Shown here piece by piece: positions 1 to 10,779 of a DNA stretch of 64,000 nt. Source of the DNA: Gnetum montanum (Eukaryota; Streptophyta; Gnetopsida; Gnetales; Gnetaceae). The notes under the pieces were generated by a model. The model was not told where the DNA came from and made no database searches. It saw only the letters and a program-made list of their open reading frames with translations. Position numbers and translations under genes: made by a program. The stretch lies in NCBI GenBank assembly GCA_015680685.1, contig MNCI01018059.1, positions 300,057 through 364,056 of the forward strand, given 5' to 3'. How positions within the stretch are numbered: the first letter of the stretch is position 1; every line of letters begins with the position of its first letter.

Positions 1-307
1 GATCTTTATTGCCGATCATGTGCGTGTCCAAGTACGGCACACTCGAATAAAGACACCGTACAATCACATTCACCACACTGCGGACAGACACGGGAAAAAT
101 TCTAACTCTAGAGGGATCAAACTGCCAGAGCTTTGCAACACTAAAACTGGGATGGAAATGAGGGAGAGCCGCCTCTTATTTATAGAAATTGCGGCTGACT
201 GCGATATCGTGGCCCATGATACATCGCGACCCATGATACAACGTGGGTGCCTTATCATGGGTGCCTTAACGGGGCCGCCAGCACTATGAGCAATTCATGT
301 CTCATCA
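1..307 (-). repeat. partial LTR, TGATGAG-type family, cut by window start
   Basis: Read on the minus strand, this ends (at 307) with the TGATGAG terminus shared by all LTRs of the A/B family. It contains the same TATAAATA box upstream of AAGAGG, a GATATCG cluster, and the paired TCTTTATT/AATAAAGA segment. The rest of the LTR lies left of the window, so it cannot be told whether it is solo or belongs to a full element. The sequence just inside (308 onward) does not show the usual primer site. Confidence 0.7.
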
Positions 308-319
308 ACTACCATGACT

Positions 320-769
320 AGGTTGGCTTGTAAAAAGAAGTAAATGAGAAACATATCCAAGTGGCTAAGGCAAAATTAAATGAGACCCTTTAGCAACTCC
401 AACAAGGAAGAGAGGTGTGGAAACCCATCATTGATGGGAGAAATGCCTACAACAAAGTAGAGATCTCCTTGAACGAGTTGCAAATTGAAGAAATAACAAA
501 GTATATGGAACTAGCCAATCTCTGATATGCAAGCCTAGCGATGCTAACTATCGAATGGCTATGATTAGAACTCAAAAAGTAAGAGCCTAGCTCGTACTTG
601 CTATATGAGGTGGAGTTTAAGCACCACAAGGACACCAAGCAAAAGCTCGAGATGGCAAATGCTAAACTTGAAGTTCTTAGGGAATGATTCATGAATCAAC
701 GATCAGCTATTGAGAACCTAGCTAGGAGAACGAATGACTACCAAGAGCTACAAAACATAGTTAAGGTGT
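320..769 (+). pseudogene. coiled-coil ORF of retroelement E, N-terminal part
   Basis: A continuous reading frame (about 337-767) with several in-frame stops encodes an alpha-helical, Lys/Glu/Gln/Leu-rich protein with heptad-like spacing. Recognisable stretches are VAKAKLNETL, EISLNELQIEEITKYMEL, and KLEMANAKLEVLRE followed by IENLARRTNDYQELQNIVKV. The frame is interrupted at 769/770 by element A and resumes at 7614 in the same frame once A and one GGTGT duplication are removed. A homologous ORF lies at about 17.65-18.7 kb on the other strand. I recognise no named domain. It lies about 230 bases upstream of the polypurine tract and 3' LTR of element E, the place where extra or env-like ORFs sit in plant gypsy elements. 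The function is unknown. Confidence 0.55.
765..769. repeat. target-site duplication of element A (left, GGTGT)
   Basis: GGTGT immediately left of the TGATGAG terminus at 770, repeated at 7609-7613 immediately right of the other LTR. A 5-bp direct duplication is normal for LTR element integration. Confidence 0.9.
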
Positions 770-1547
770 TGATGAGTGGCGAGGTACCCCTACACTCAAC
801 CATACGAATACGAGCGTCTCACACGCAATCCGGTTGAACTCCAAAGACTAAGTGCTTACGTGCCTTAATGGAACACTTAAGGTTAATCAATCGTTGTCTT
901 CCCAAACTTACTTGTATTATCATAGTTGTATGGTTAAGTAAGCTTGAGGTATGTGATTTTTATATCTTTTATCTTTTTAATGTCTTATGCTAATAGGAGA
1001 AGATGAAGAGAACTAAGTGACTAATGTTCATTAACTATCACTAACTAAGTTTTAATTGTCCTAACACCAGTATCCATTCCCACTTGCCGCACACACCCTA
1101 AACCAGTCTAACGCTACTAGGATTACCAAACACTACTCATTATTGGGTTACCAAGCGTTATACACGTGCTTGAAGTGGTCGTATTGAGTGCACTTAACTA
1201 GGAGAGTCAAGGGTTGAGAGAGATTAATTATCTAGGAAAGTAATTAAACATTTAACAATAATTTATTCGTATTTAGCTTAGTCCACATGTTGCAAGGTTT
1301 ATCAGAAAGTTCTTCTTTATTTCCATACACAAATGTGTGCTCAGGCACAATTTGCTCGAATAAAGATTCGTTCACTTTAAGACTCCTACTGTGGGCACAT
1401 GGAAATTATTCTCTAACTTTGGAATGGTAAAACTGCTATAGTTTGGCTAAGGGTCTAAGTCTATGTGTCTAAAATAGGGAAAGCCACCTCTTATTTATAG
1501 AAATTAAGGCAGGCCGTGTATCATGTACACGATATCACGGCTCATCA
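770..1547 (-). repeat. 3' LTR of element A
   Basis: Starts TGATGAG and ends CTCATCA on the plus strand (perfect short inverted ends). It aligns along its length with 6850-7608 and with the B LTRs. On the minus strand it carries a TATAAATA box. The adjacent sequence to its right is the family's polypurine tract region, here mutated to CGAGGTA. Confidence 0.9.
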
Positions 1548-2772
1548 TACCTCGATGACTAAATGAAAACTCGTCCTTGAGTTCCTTACAAAATATTGGG
1601 AAGGTATGGGATTATTGACTTGAATGATACTAATGGTGAATGGGGTGACATGTGAACGGATCATCATTACAATACATGACAAAATTAGTGTTCATGACAA
1701 CAAGAGTGAACACTATACACATTTGACATCCAGCCTTATTTGGTAGCTGATAGAGAAGAGAGAAGAGAGAGAAAAGAAGAAGTTTGTTGCTACCAATCCA
1801 AGATTGCACCTTCTGTTGTCCATCCATAACCGCACCATCAATCTTGTTCCTTGCATAACTGCTCTAGCACAATCCATTCCAAGTGTTCCCTCCAGATCCA
1901 ATCCATTGGTGTATGATTTCCATCTGCACACACAACACAATCTTATATTAGCAAGGGTAATTGAATCACAATGCAGTTAATACCTTGCCCTGGTGAAAGA
2001 TCCATTGGTTGAGTTGTGGTATGGCTGATGCAGATTTTGGAGATATAACACTGGTGACTACCCAAGGTGTAGGGGTTAAGAGAAAATTGAAAAAAGTGGA
2101 CTAGGACCCCCATGACTAAGAGTAAACCTCCGGTAGCGATAGAATGGAAAAAGATAAGGAATAAGAAATACAGAGAAAAAGAAACAATGGCAATGCCAAT
2201 GAAATGGATGTCAAAGATGGAAATGAACAAAATAAATGTTGATTGCGAAAATTTTTAAGGGAAAGAAATTAACTGAAGCACCAAATAAGAATGCCAGTGG
2301 GTCCTTCCCAAAGCAGGATCATGCCCTTAATGGCCTAGCAGTCCCACATTCAAAGAGTCTGTAGGCTCTAAAAAATGTCATTTGGAAGAAAGAGTTAAAT
2401 TCTTAACCACAAGAGTTTACCAAAAAGAAAATAATGTACCAACCAAAATATGGACTATTGATACAACTGGCAATGAGGTGGAAAATAGAGAAAGAATGAT
2501 GGAAAGAAGAGAATGGAATGGAGCCTCAAAAAATCCACATCTAGTGACTTTGCATCAATACATTTGGCTAATTCATCCACTTGAAGTAATCAGAATGCTT
2601 CTACCAAAAAGTCACCACCATTCTGACGAAACGAAAAAGGAGAATGTAGAAAGCGAGAAAGGGCCTTAGTTAGAGAACATGTTTATTTAGTTCCATAACC
2701 ACTGCTTGTAGCCCAGATGATTATTTTGTCTAAGGGGTCTGCTTTGAATTCTCACTTTTCACTTTTCACACT

Positions 2773-2817
<45 letters not shown>

Positions 2818-3850
2818 GCGTTAGAATCACACCATGCAAAGACTTATTATTTTTATTAGCTCAACTTCCCGATAATGGAGCAGCGTTAGAATGGTAAGGA
2901 AAACTTAGGAAGAAAACATCCAAGCACCCAAGAGAATGGCCAGCACAAATGCATCAAATCTCCTTGAAGTCACACCCTTTTCAATCCTTGAGTCCTTCCA
3001 TAGTTTGAGAAATGCCCAGTCACCAATTCATTGATAGTTCTTATTATTAAGAAAGAAAGGGACTGTACAATTCCAAGCCAAGAGAGACCATAGAAATTCA
3101 TGGATGCATGGATGACTTGGACTCATTGCTTGTTATATCAAAAGAACCATACCTTAGTATCATCATTATAACTTAAAGGTAAAAACCAAACATTAGTAAC
3201 CAATAGAATACAGTTCATACCACCATTAGGAGCACTTATTAGGTGATGATCCTAAAAAAATAAACAAACATACAAATAAATTAAAAAGTATGAACGATGT
3301 TGCAAAACAAAAACAAGAAAAGTTAAAGAAATTTGTAAAACAAAAATATGTAAAACAAAACCTTAAAAAGGAACTGATGGCCTTAATTGATCAGCATAGG
3401 TGGCTGTCTCCCCCATGACTGAGTTGAAAGGAGGATATCTGAAATAATGAGTGGGATCGTCCTTTCTCCAAGGTATTATGTGTACTGACAATTCTAGATT
3501 CATTATAAGGGTTAGTCTATTGCACATTGACTAGTAATTTCTTATTGAAGTTCTTGTTCGAAATTTTTAGGAGTTTCCAACTTCTCCCAATTGATGTTTT
3601 TAGGTTAAGGTTTCGAAGTTGGCGATGCTCTTGCTCCAATGCATCTATGCTTTCGATGTAAGCACAAGTTGTTCCCCCTAGTTAGTTCCATGCATGTTGG
3701 TTCGTTACTCTCTTAATCAGCTATCAACCACTAGGTGTATTCTTGTTGTGTAGTTGCTACATACAAGCACTTTTGTATGCTAATTTCTTGGGCACACCAG
3801 TTGCATGTAGGTAATGTTGAACATTCCTGTACACGATCACACCCTGTATC
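1548..3850 (-). other. 3' non-coding region of element A
   Basis: About 2.3 kb between the end of the gag-protease frame and the 3' LTR. I see no pol domain. It includes a (CT)n microsatellite at about 2766-2815 and two internal copies of the polypurine-like motif AGTCATGGGGG (minus strand, near 2107 and 3410). The region is collinear with the matching part of element B (45.6-47.8 kb) and with 63,253-64,000. A 95-codon plus-strand frame at 2382-2669 is antisense to the element and has stops in B, so I do not treat it as a gene. Confidence 0.6.
2766..2815. repeat. (CT)n microsatellite
   Basis: About 20 uninterrupted CT dinucleotides in the 3' non-coding region of element A. Confidence 0.95.
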
Positions 3851-6703
3851 ACTATATGTGATGCATGGAACTTTCTTCTTCTCAATCTTCCCAAGAGTGT
3901 TTTCCTAAGATATTTCCAGGGAAAGATTGCAGATTTCTAGGCATGCATTATGGTACCTAGCCATGCCCTTCCCATTATTATTTGGAAGTCCCCTTTGTCA
4001 TTGTTTACTTGTATCACTAGGAAATCAGCTGGATATGACCACGCACACATAGTGGTAATGATGTTCTCCACCAATCCCAAGGTGGCCCTCCTTAATCCAA
4101 TTAGTGATAACATGTGTTAACATAACCATGTGCGTTGAGCTCTGTTTTTGGTTTGAAGGGAGCTCTGAAGCCTTATTTGAAGGAGAAGCATTCATAGGCT
4201 TGATCGCTTGAGGTTGTGAGAGCTTGGTTGGATTGTTGGTTCTGAAGAAAGTTCTTCTCTTTGTGTGGTTGTTAGAACCAGCAGCGGGTTGAAGGTTTAC
4301 AGCTCTCGTAGCATTGTGTTGCTGGGGTTGAGTGGGGAGTTTCCCTTACATTGTTGGAGCGGGTGGTAATGTAGCTATCGGTGTGAGAGTTACGGATGGG
4401 TTTGGAGGATGGTACGTCTATGGGTTGTCTCTTCTAGGAGAAGGAGTCCTATAAGACTCCCAAGCTTGGTAGTAATGTTGTGGTGTCATGTGACCAATAG
4501 AGTCACGTGGAGAGATTGGTTGCTGCACGTAGTAGCCATATGGATCCGGTTGTTGATAGGGGTATTGTTGCCTTGGTGGTGGCATCCCCCATGACTGTAG
4601 GTATTACCATTGTTGGTGTTGCTCAATAGGTTGTGGCGGAGTTCCACTTGGATAATACATTAAAGGTTGGTGGAACTACCTTGGGTTACCTTGGGGATAA
4701 GGTAACCGTCAGGGTGCCTACTGTTTGTTAAGTCATGGATTGAGTGCATACATCCCAGACTCTTGTAGATGTGCGATTACTAGGCAACATCCCTTAGGAT
4801 GGTCATATTTGCATATCTCACATCCACGATCATTGTCTGTATCAGAATCCACAACCTCTTTGATGATGGCCATTTTACCCTTACCTTTGTTATGTGCATT
4901 GACCACTTCTCTCTTTTTCTTTTTGTCATAGTCACTACCTTGCTCCCTAGACTCCTCTACAATTTTAAGGACAGTTTCAAATCTACTATCCAGGGAGTCC
5001 CACATTTGGTCTACCTTTGCCGATACTTTGATTGTTAATTTTTGGAGCGGCAAGGTTTTCCTATTCACCATCTCTTTGAGTGGTCACTCTTCCTCCTCCT
5101 CACAGAATCTCACTCCCCTTTTCGAAGGGAAGGATCTTGGTTGTACTCTTTCGTACTTTATCTCTTACGTAGCTCCCCTTCTTCCTTGGCTACTTGCTCT
5201 AGCAATCTATGGATCTGATGGGACCTAAGCTTTGATAATCTTCCTTGGGCATACATTCCAAGGGTTCTCCTTGTTTCATGCCTAAGTCTATCTATGAGAT
5301 GGTGTAGTTGATCTTGCTGTGAGTAGCCATGGCCCGAGAAACGATATAACAATGCATAATATCGGCCCATGGCAGCATCAAAGGGTTCATGACTTCCCTA
5401 CTTCCATCCTTGGATTTACTTTTGTAGGTTGGAAACCTGAGAGTACGTTTGATACTTATCATTAAATAGTTCTAGCATCGTACTCCACCTTCAAATGGAT
5501 TCCAGTTCTAAGGACTGGTACAAGCTTTTTGCTTCTTTTACTAGTGTCCTTGGGAACAACTTCAATTTTTTCCACTCATTTTCTATGTTCTGCAAGGCAC
5601 ATCCATCATGAAATTCTTGTAAGTGGTTTTGAGGATCAATGTTGTATCCCCACTCAAATCATGGAATATTATTCATGTCTAGCCTCTTGATCCTACTATA
5701 TTTTTGGTGCCTTGTGGGAACTCTTATGGCCTCCATTATGTCTAAAATGCTTCTAGTTGCGAGTAGGGGTTCTTCATGGTCATCTCATTCANTTTCTAGT
5801 TGCGAGTAGGGGTTCTTCATGGTCATCTCATTCATAGCATTTGTGATGTCAACACGGTTCCCTACTCTCCCTTCTTCCATGCCTTGATTCCTTATATTGC
5901 CATCTTCCTCATTCTCGACTCTCTCATCGAGGTTTCTCACTCTGTTTATCTTTATCCTCACAGTTAGGCTCCTTATGACTGTGTCCTGATACTAAAGGAG
6001 AGGGCGAATGTGATGATGAAGGTGAATAAGAAGGAGAACCATCACCATGATGATGTTTCCTAACTTCTATTTTATGGTCTCGGCCCCGATCGTGATTATG
6101 ATTAGACTGCCTGTCCTTATCATGTGTTTGTGTTCCCTCGTTGAACACTTGGCATTCGTGGGGATCAAAACCAGGATTGTGAATCGTGGAGTGGAGGTTC
6201 TGATACACCACCTTTTGACCATCGTTAGGAGGGGGAACATCATTTTGTGGAGAGCATATTGAAATAGGTTCACCACCCTCAATTTCACTTAAGATGAGTG
6301 GAGCATTATGGGGTCCTTTGCCCTTCAATGATGTATAGTATCTCTCCTGCCGCAAGTCCCTTTGATGTTGCGCTTCTGTGGGATGGTAATCCCTTGTGTC
6401 ATAATCACACGCAACATATTTCGCGTATAACTGTGACATGCCTACTCATGCAAGAGCACAAAGAAGCATGTTGGGGATTGCCTGACCTAGAGGCAACACT
6501 ATGTTACCCTCCAAGTCTCTCTAACGCAGTTGTTCATCTTGATGGAGAATAAAGGTAAAGTTAGGTACATACTCATCGTGATGAATATATACCACATGGA
6601 ACTGTTGAGGCACTAGCGAATCTTAGTTACATGTGTTGTGTCGCCCACTATCTCTTGTGTTGGTCCTAGGTGGTGAAATGCTTTTGTGCAAAGAAGAAGA
6701 CAT
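3850..6703 (-). pseudogene. gag-protease frame of element A, protease core deleted
   Basis: The likely start is the ATG at 6703 (MSSS-S/H), matching the start in B. Successive segments on the minus strand are as follows. An N-terminal region has TEAQxQRDLxQE near 6380. A His/Ser/Arg-rich low-complexity stretch follows (about 5930-6130). A gag core resembles the Retrotrans_gag family (about 5600-5160; NEWKKLKLFPRTLVKEAK, then YQSLELESI). Then come a Lys/Glu helical region and a small Cys/His cluster (CEIC-x4-HPKGCC, about 4760-4800), a Pro/Tyr/Gln-rich stretch (about 4430-4660), and the C-terminal part of a retropepsin (WSYPADFLVIQV, IIMGRAWL, about 3930-4060). Compared with B, the segment holding the catalytic Asp-Ser-Gly is missing. 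Frameshifts and stops are present. Confidence 0.72.
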
Positions 6704-6829
6704 TTTTGTCTTCTTCGATGTGCTATTTACCGTTATCTTATTTTTCCTTTGATCAACCCTAAAGGTTCATTCTAGCTTCCCAATGATATGGATGATTTCC
6801 TATGTTCTACGTAGCACACAAACAACTAA

Positions 6830-6848
6830 ATCCCCAGCAACGGTGCCA
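6830..6848 (-). promoter_or_regulatory. primer binding site of element A (tRNA-Asp type)
   Basis: On the minus strand it reads TGGCACCGTTGCTGGGGAT, one base inside the 5' LTR. This matches the complement of the 3' end of plant tRNA-Asp (TGGCGCCGTTGCCGGGGAT) at all but two positions. It fixes the element orientation as minus. Confidence 0.88.
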
Positions 6849-6849
6849 A

Positions 6850-7608
6850 TGATGAGTGGCAAGGTACCCCTACACTCAACCATACGAATACGAGCATCTC
6901 ATGTGCGATCTGGTTGAACTCCAAGGACTAAGTGCTTACACGCCTTAATGGAACACTTAAGGTTAATCGATCGTTGTCTTCCCAAACTTGAGGTAAGCTT
7001 GAGGTATGTGATTTTTATATCTTTTATCTTTTTAATGTCTTATGCTAATAGGAGAATGTGAAGAGAATTAAGTAACTAACATTCATTAACTATTTACTAA
7101 CTAAGTTCTAATTATCCTAACACCAGTATCTGTTCCCACTTGCCGCACACACCCTGAACCAGTTCAACGCAGCTGGGATTACCAAATGCTACTCGTTACT
7201 AGGTTACCAAGCATTACACACGTGCTCGAAGTAGTCATACTGAGTGCACTTAACTAGGAGAGTCAAGGGTTGAGAGAGATTAATTATGTAGGAAAGTAAT
7301 TAAACATTTAACAATAATTAATTCCTATTTAGCTTAGTCCACATGCTACAAGGTTTATTAGAAAGTTTATCTTTATTTCCGTATACAAATGTGTGCTCAG
7401 GTACAATTTGCTCGAATAAAGATCCATTCACTTTAAGACTCCTACTATGGGCACATGGAAATTGTTCTAATTCTGGAATGGTAAAACTGTTATAGTTTGG
7501 CTAAGGATCTAAGTCTATGTGTCTAAAATAGGGAAATCCACCTCTTATTTATAGAAATTGAGGTAGGCCACGATATTGCGAGGGCAGACGCGATATCACA
7601 GCTCATCA
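6850..7608 (-). repeat. 5' LTR of element A
   Basis: TGATGAG...CTCATCA ends. On the minus strand it has GATATCGC-type motifs, a TATAAATA box at about 7553-7546 followed by AAGAGG, and the TCTTTATT/AATAAAGA pair downstream. It is flanked by GGTGT at 7609-7613. Confidence 0.9.
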
Positions 7609-7613
7609 GGTGT

Positions 7614-7906
7614 TTAATATCAAACAAAAACAATTTGCTACCTAGTTTATCAATGCTGAGTTGTTTCCAACAATTCCCTATCCTTGGTATGTGCCCATTT
7701 TGGTCCACATTGGCAAACTTGTGTGGACTATGAATGATCCCAAGAGTATGGAAGAGAAAATGAAAGCATTACTAGATGTTTTCTGCCTCTCATCAAAAGT
7801 TGTAGCTGTAGTAGAATAGCCATAGCTGCCTTAGCTACCATACATGTTTGAAGTCGATGAAGGTTCTTCAGAGCCTCAAGAACCTCCGTTGCCTAGGAAT
7901 GTTTAA
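7614..7906 (+). pseudogene. coiled-coil ORF of element E, C-terminal part
   Basis: Continues the frame broken at 769: NIKQKQFAT, then the PTIPYPWYVPILVHIGK segment, then PKSMEEKMKALLDVF, ending with an acidic/proline-rich tail (EVDEGSSEPQEPPLP) and TAA at 7904-7906. Four in-frame TAG codons sit where Gln is plausible (CAG to TAG). The segment PKSMEEKMKALLDVF has a counterpart (NEENLKVLLEYF) in the copy near 17.7 kb, showing a conserved C-terminus. No named family was recognised. Confidence 0.55.
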
Positions 7907-8065
7907 TTTTCTCAACTAACTTCATGCCATCAGAAGACATGCTATCCAATTTTTTGTAGTCATGTCATGGTGTTCAATTTTGTGTCATGAACACCTCAAT
8001 TTTGTTGATTCATCCACCCAGGCACTTAATTTTGGCATGTAGTTTTGTTGAGTCATGTGCTAGAC

Positions 8066-8132
8066 AATAATCCCATACCTTCCCAATTTTGTAAAGAACT
8101 CAAGGACAAGTTTTCATTCAATCATGGAGGTA
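8066..8132 (+). promoter_or_regulatory. polypurine-tract region of element E
   Basis: The sequence ATAATCCCATACC...CAAGTTTTCATTCAATCATGGAGGTA closely matches the sequence directly in front of the 3' LTR of element B (47,725-47,794). The purine run ATGGAGG abuts the LTR start, marking 8133 as the start of a 3' LTR in plus orientation. Confidence 0.75.
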
Positions 8133-8974
8133 TGATGAGCTGTGGTTTGGCTAAGTTAACAACACCTCTTCAATTAGGCCCCATCAATGTAGGGTCTATT
8201 CTTTCCTATAAATACATGCCAACCCATCGTGTTTAGGCATCATTCTGTCATAGTGTAGCGAAGCTCTTACAGTTTTTACATCTGAAAGTTAGAGTATTTT
8301 CCTAAGTGCCTATAGTAGGATTCATTGAGTGTATGGATCTTTATTTGAACACTCTTGTACTTGAGCACGATAGTGTGTGCGATAAGAAAGATGAACTTCT
8401 TGATAAACCTTGTAGTAATCTAGATAGTTTAAATGTTTCATTCATGCATTTAATGTTTTTAGCTATTTCTTCAATGTTTTTTAGTAATTAAAATAATTAA
8501 ATAATTATACAAGATAAGTTAAATAGAAATTAAGTAAACACACAAGTACGACCACTGCAAGCATGTGGATCACATTTGGTAATCCTAGCAGCACTTAACG
8601 CTTGGTAACCTAGCAACATTATATGTGTTCAAGATGTGTACGACAAGTGGGATTGGATACTTATGTTAGAACTAGTTGAACAATAGTTAGGCCATTAGAT
8701 TAAAGTAGATATTATATTACTTTATTCTCTATATTGTTTATTTTAAGCACCAAGATCATAAAATATAAAATAAAAAAAATCATGTGCCTCACTTAAATCA
8801 AATCCTTAAGCTTCACAAGTGTAGTTGGAAAGACAATGAATGTCCTCAACATAAAGTTTACTTCCTAGAGAACTAGTGCACCAAAAACTATAGACTCCAT
8901 GGAATTTGATCAGATTATGCATGAACACTTTGTTATTCATATGGTTGGACATAAGGGTACCTTGTCCCTCATTA
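8133..8974 (+). repeat. 3' LTR of element E
   Basis: Starts TGATGAG and ends CTCATTA (mutated CTCATCA). TATAAATA at 8207-8214, TCTTTATT near 8338, and the family's conserved 3' segment (ATTCATATGGTTG...GGGTACCTTG) near 8937-8965. It is divergent from A/B LTRs, so it is an older or sister subfamily. Element E runs to the left, is interrupted by element A, and its 5' end lies outside the window. Confidence 0.75.
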
Positions 8975-8989
8975 GCCACTAAATGAAGC

Positions 8990-9388
8990 TAGAAAAGAAT
9001 TGTGGTTAGAGTATGTGACCTTATTTTTTGAGGTCAAGACACTCAATGATTGTCCTTGATAAAACATTAATGCCAAATCCATCATTCACATGCACTAATG
9101 GTAGCAACATATTGTCTTCAATCTGTATGGTGATGTAAATTGAAAGTTGACACATGACGCTTATTATAGGATGTGTTTTGATGTTTTCTCTCCTAAATAC
9201 CAAACACTAAGCTTCATAGTATGAAGGATTAAGCACCAATGAAATCACATGAACATGAGGTTGAATGTCCAAAGGCACCATGATAAACTTTAGCAACTCC
9301 TCTAGCATCAAACATTGTTCCTTTGAAGTGGAAATGAGGTCAAAGAGAAAGGTTTGACCCTTTTGACTTCATGGTAACAGTAATTTGG
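8990..9388 (-). pseudogene. gypsy protease fragment of element G
   Basis: Minus-strand frame with a retropepsin-like stretch. LVHVNDGFGINVLSRTI resembles the plant gypsy active-site pattern LxDxGSxxNVxPxxxI, with the Asp preceded by Asn and the Ser replaced. It is cut off at the left by the LTR of element E (8974). At the right, beyond solo LTR F, it continues in the correct minus-strand order with the gag of G at 10.9-12.2 kb. RT and integrase are not in the window. Confidence 0.5.
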
Positions 9389-9393
9389 GGAAC
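9389..9393. repeat. TSD of solo LTR F (GGAAC)
   Basis: GGAAC here and at 10,348-10,352 directly flank LTR F. Confidence 0.85.
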
Positions 9394-10347
9394 TAATGAG
9401 TCATGGTCTATCAGGTCCTGTTATTGAACCCCTGTTATCGGAACCCTGATACATGATACTAAGTCTGATAGGTCTCGATATCATACCCCCATTATCTGAC
9501 CCCCGATATCACAATCGTGATATCGCATACGCGATATTGCGGCTTGCAAGTGATATCGAGAACGCGATATCACAGTTCCCATGTGAGCCTATAAATAAGA
9601 GGTGGCACACTTGGTTTTGGAATTAGTTCTTATTCCCTTACCCAAACTCTTGCAGTTTTTCCTTCTAAGAGTTAGAATTATTTCTCAGTGCATTCCTTCA
9701 GTGTGATGATTGTAATTGTACGACATCCTTTATTTGAGTGTGGCGTACTTGGACACGCACATGACCAGAAATAAAGATTGAGATTACTTCATCATTGTAG
9801 CATTCACTTAGTTTAATTATTTAATTGTTATTATTATTTATTTCTTTCGTAGTTAATATCTCTTCTCCCTAAACTCCTTAAACGTGGAATGAGTAGGACT
9901 TAATCACTAGCATTGAAGTGTGACTACTTGGTATCCTAGTAGTGTACCTAGGCCATGCACTTGGTAATCCCAGTAGTAGTCATGCACAAGGTCCAAGATG
10001 TGTACGGATCATTAAGGAACGGATGCTCATCGCACTTAGGCTAGTTTAGATTCTCTCTCCCTATCTCCTCTTAGTATAAATCTCTCTCCCTTTTCCTCTT
10101 AGTTTAGCTAAGATTATTTTCTATCACCTCCAGGAGTAGCATTAGTGTATGAACACATCATACACCTCACTCTGGACTAAACCATACGTGATAAAGCAAA
10201 TACTAGTCTAGGTGGGAAGACAACGAATTGTGAGCAGTGAGTAAGTATCTAGATACCACAACTAGCCCATCTATGGAGTTCAACTGGATCATGCGTGAAA
10301 CACTCGTATTCATATGGTTGAGTGTAGGGGTATCTTGCCACTCATCA
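9394..10347 (+). repeat. solo LTR F
   Basis: Ends TAATGAG (TGATGAG with one G-to-A change) and CTCATCA, flanked by a 5-bp duplication and by no primer site or polypurine tract. It is therefore a solo LTR left by LTR-LTR recombination. It carries about eight GATATC-type motifs at 9475-9570, TATAAATA at 9590-9597 and the TTTATTTGAG/AATAAAGA pair near 9725-9780. It interrupts element G. Confidence 0.85.
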
Positions 10348-10352
10348 GGAAC

Positions 10353-10707
10353 AACCTTATTTCTGAAAGTTGGGTTTCTAGGAGCTAGTGTAAGGGAAAA
10401 AATATTATATTGGGTTGCTTAAGTTGAGATGATAATGGGAATAGGGGCGATTTTCATTTGATGCATCTTAAAATGAAACTTGCTTTTTGTTTAGCCTACT
10501 AGCCATGTTCATCTCTTTTTCCTTATGATCAGCTACTACCTCTTTTTGAGCCCTTGTGAGGATTCTAATTTATAAAGTAGGGGTACAAAGCAAGGAAGAC
10601 TCTTATAACTTGGGTGGAGAGAAAGGATGATATGTTGGACATAGTGTGTAGGGCAACATAGGAGGATAATGAACAAAATAAGTAGGCATGGAAACTTTGT
10701 TACTTGT

Positions 10708-10738
<31 letters not shown>

Positions 10739-10748
10739 GGAGGNNNNN

Positions 10749-10779
<31 letters not shown>

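Larger units (their letters stand above)
770..7608 (-). mobile_element. element A: complete gag-protease-only LTR retrotransposon
   Basis: A full-length minus-strand element bounded by LTRs at 770-1547 and 6850-7608 and by a perfect 5-bp TSD (GGTGT). It has a tRNA-Asp-type primer site next to the right (5') LTR, a gag-like and protease-like frame on the minus strand between about 6703 and 3850, then about 2.3 kb of non-coding 3' region. No reverse transcriptase, RNase H or integrase is recognisable in any frame, so mobility must depend on enzymes from another element. Element B (23,456-48,590) is a second copy with the same architecture, so the missing pol is a family trait, not one deletion. 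A was inserted into the coiled-coil ORF of element E. Confidence 0.88.

Noticed and set aside
2382-2669. 95-codon plus-strand frame antisense to element A
   Set aside because: The matching region of element B has stops in this frame, so it is not conserved.
5752-5835. Exact tandem duplication of about 40 bp flanking a single N (5792)
   Set aside because: Most likely a gap-closing artefact of assembly, since the duplicate copies are identical and meet at the N.
9475-9570. CRISPR-like array from spaced GATATCGC palindromes
   Set aside because: The repeats are too short and irregular, in a plant LTR promoter region.
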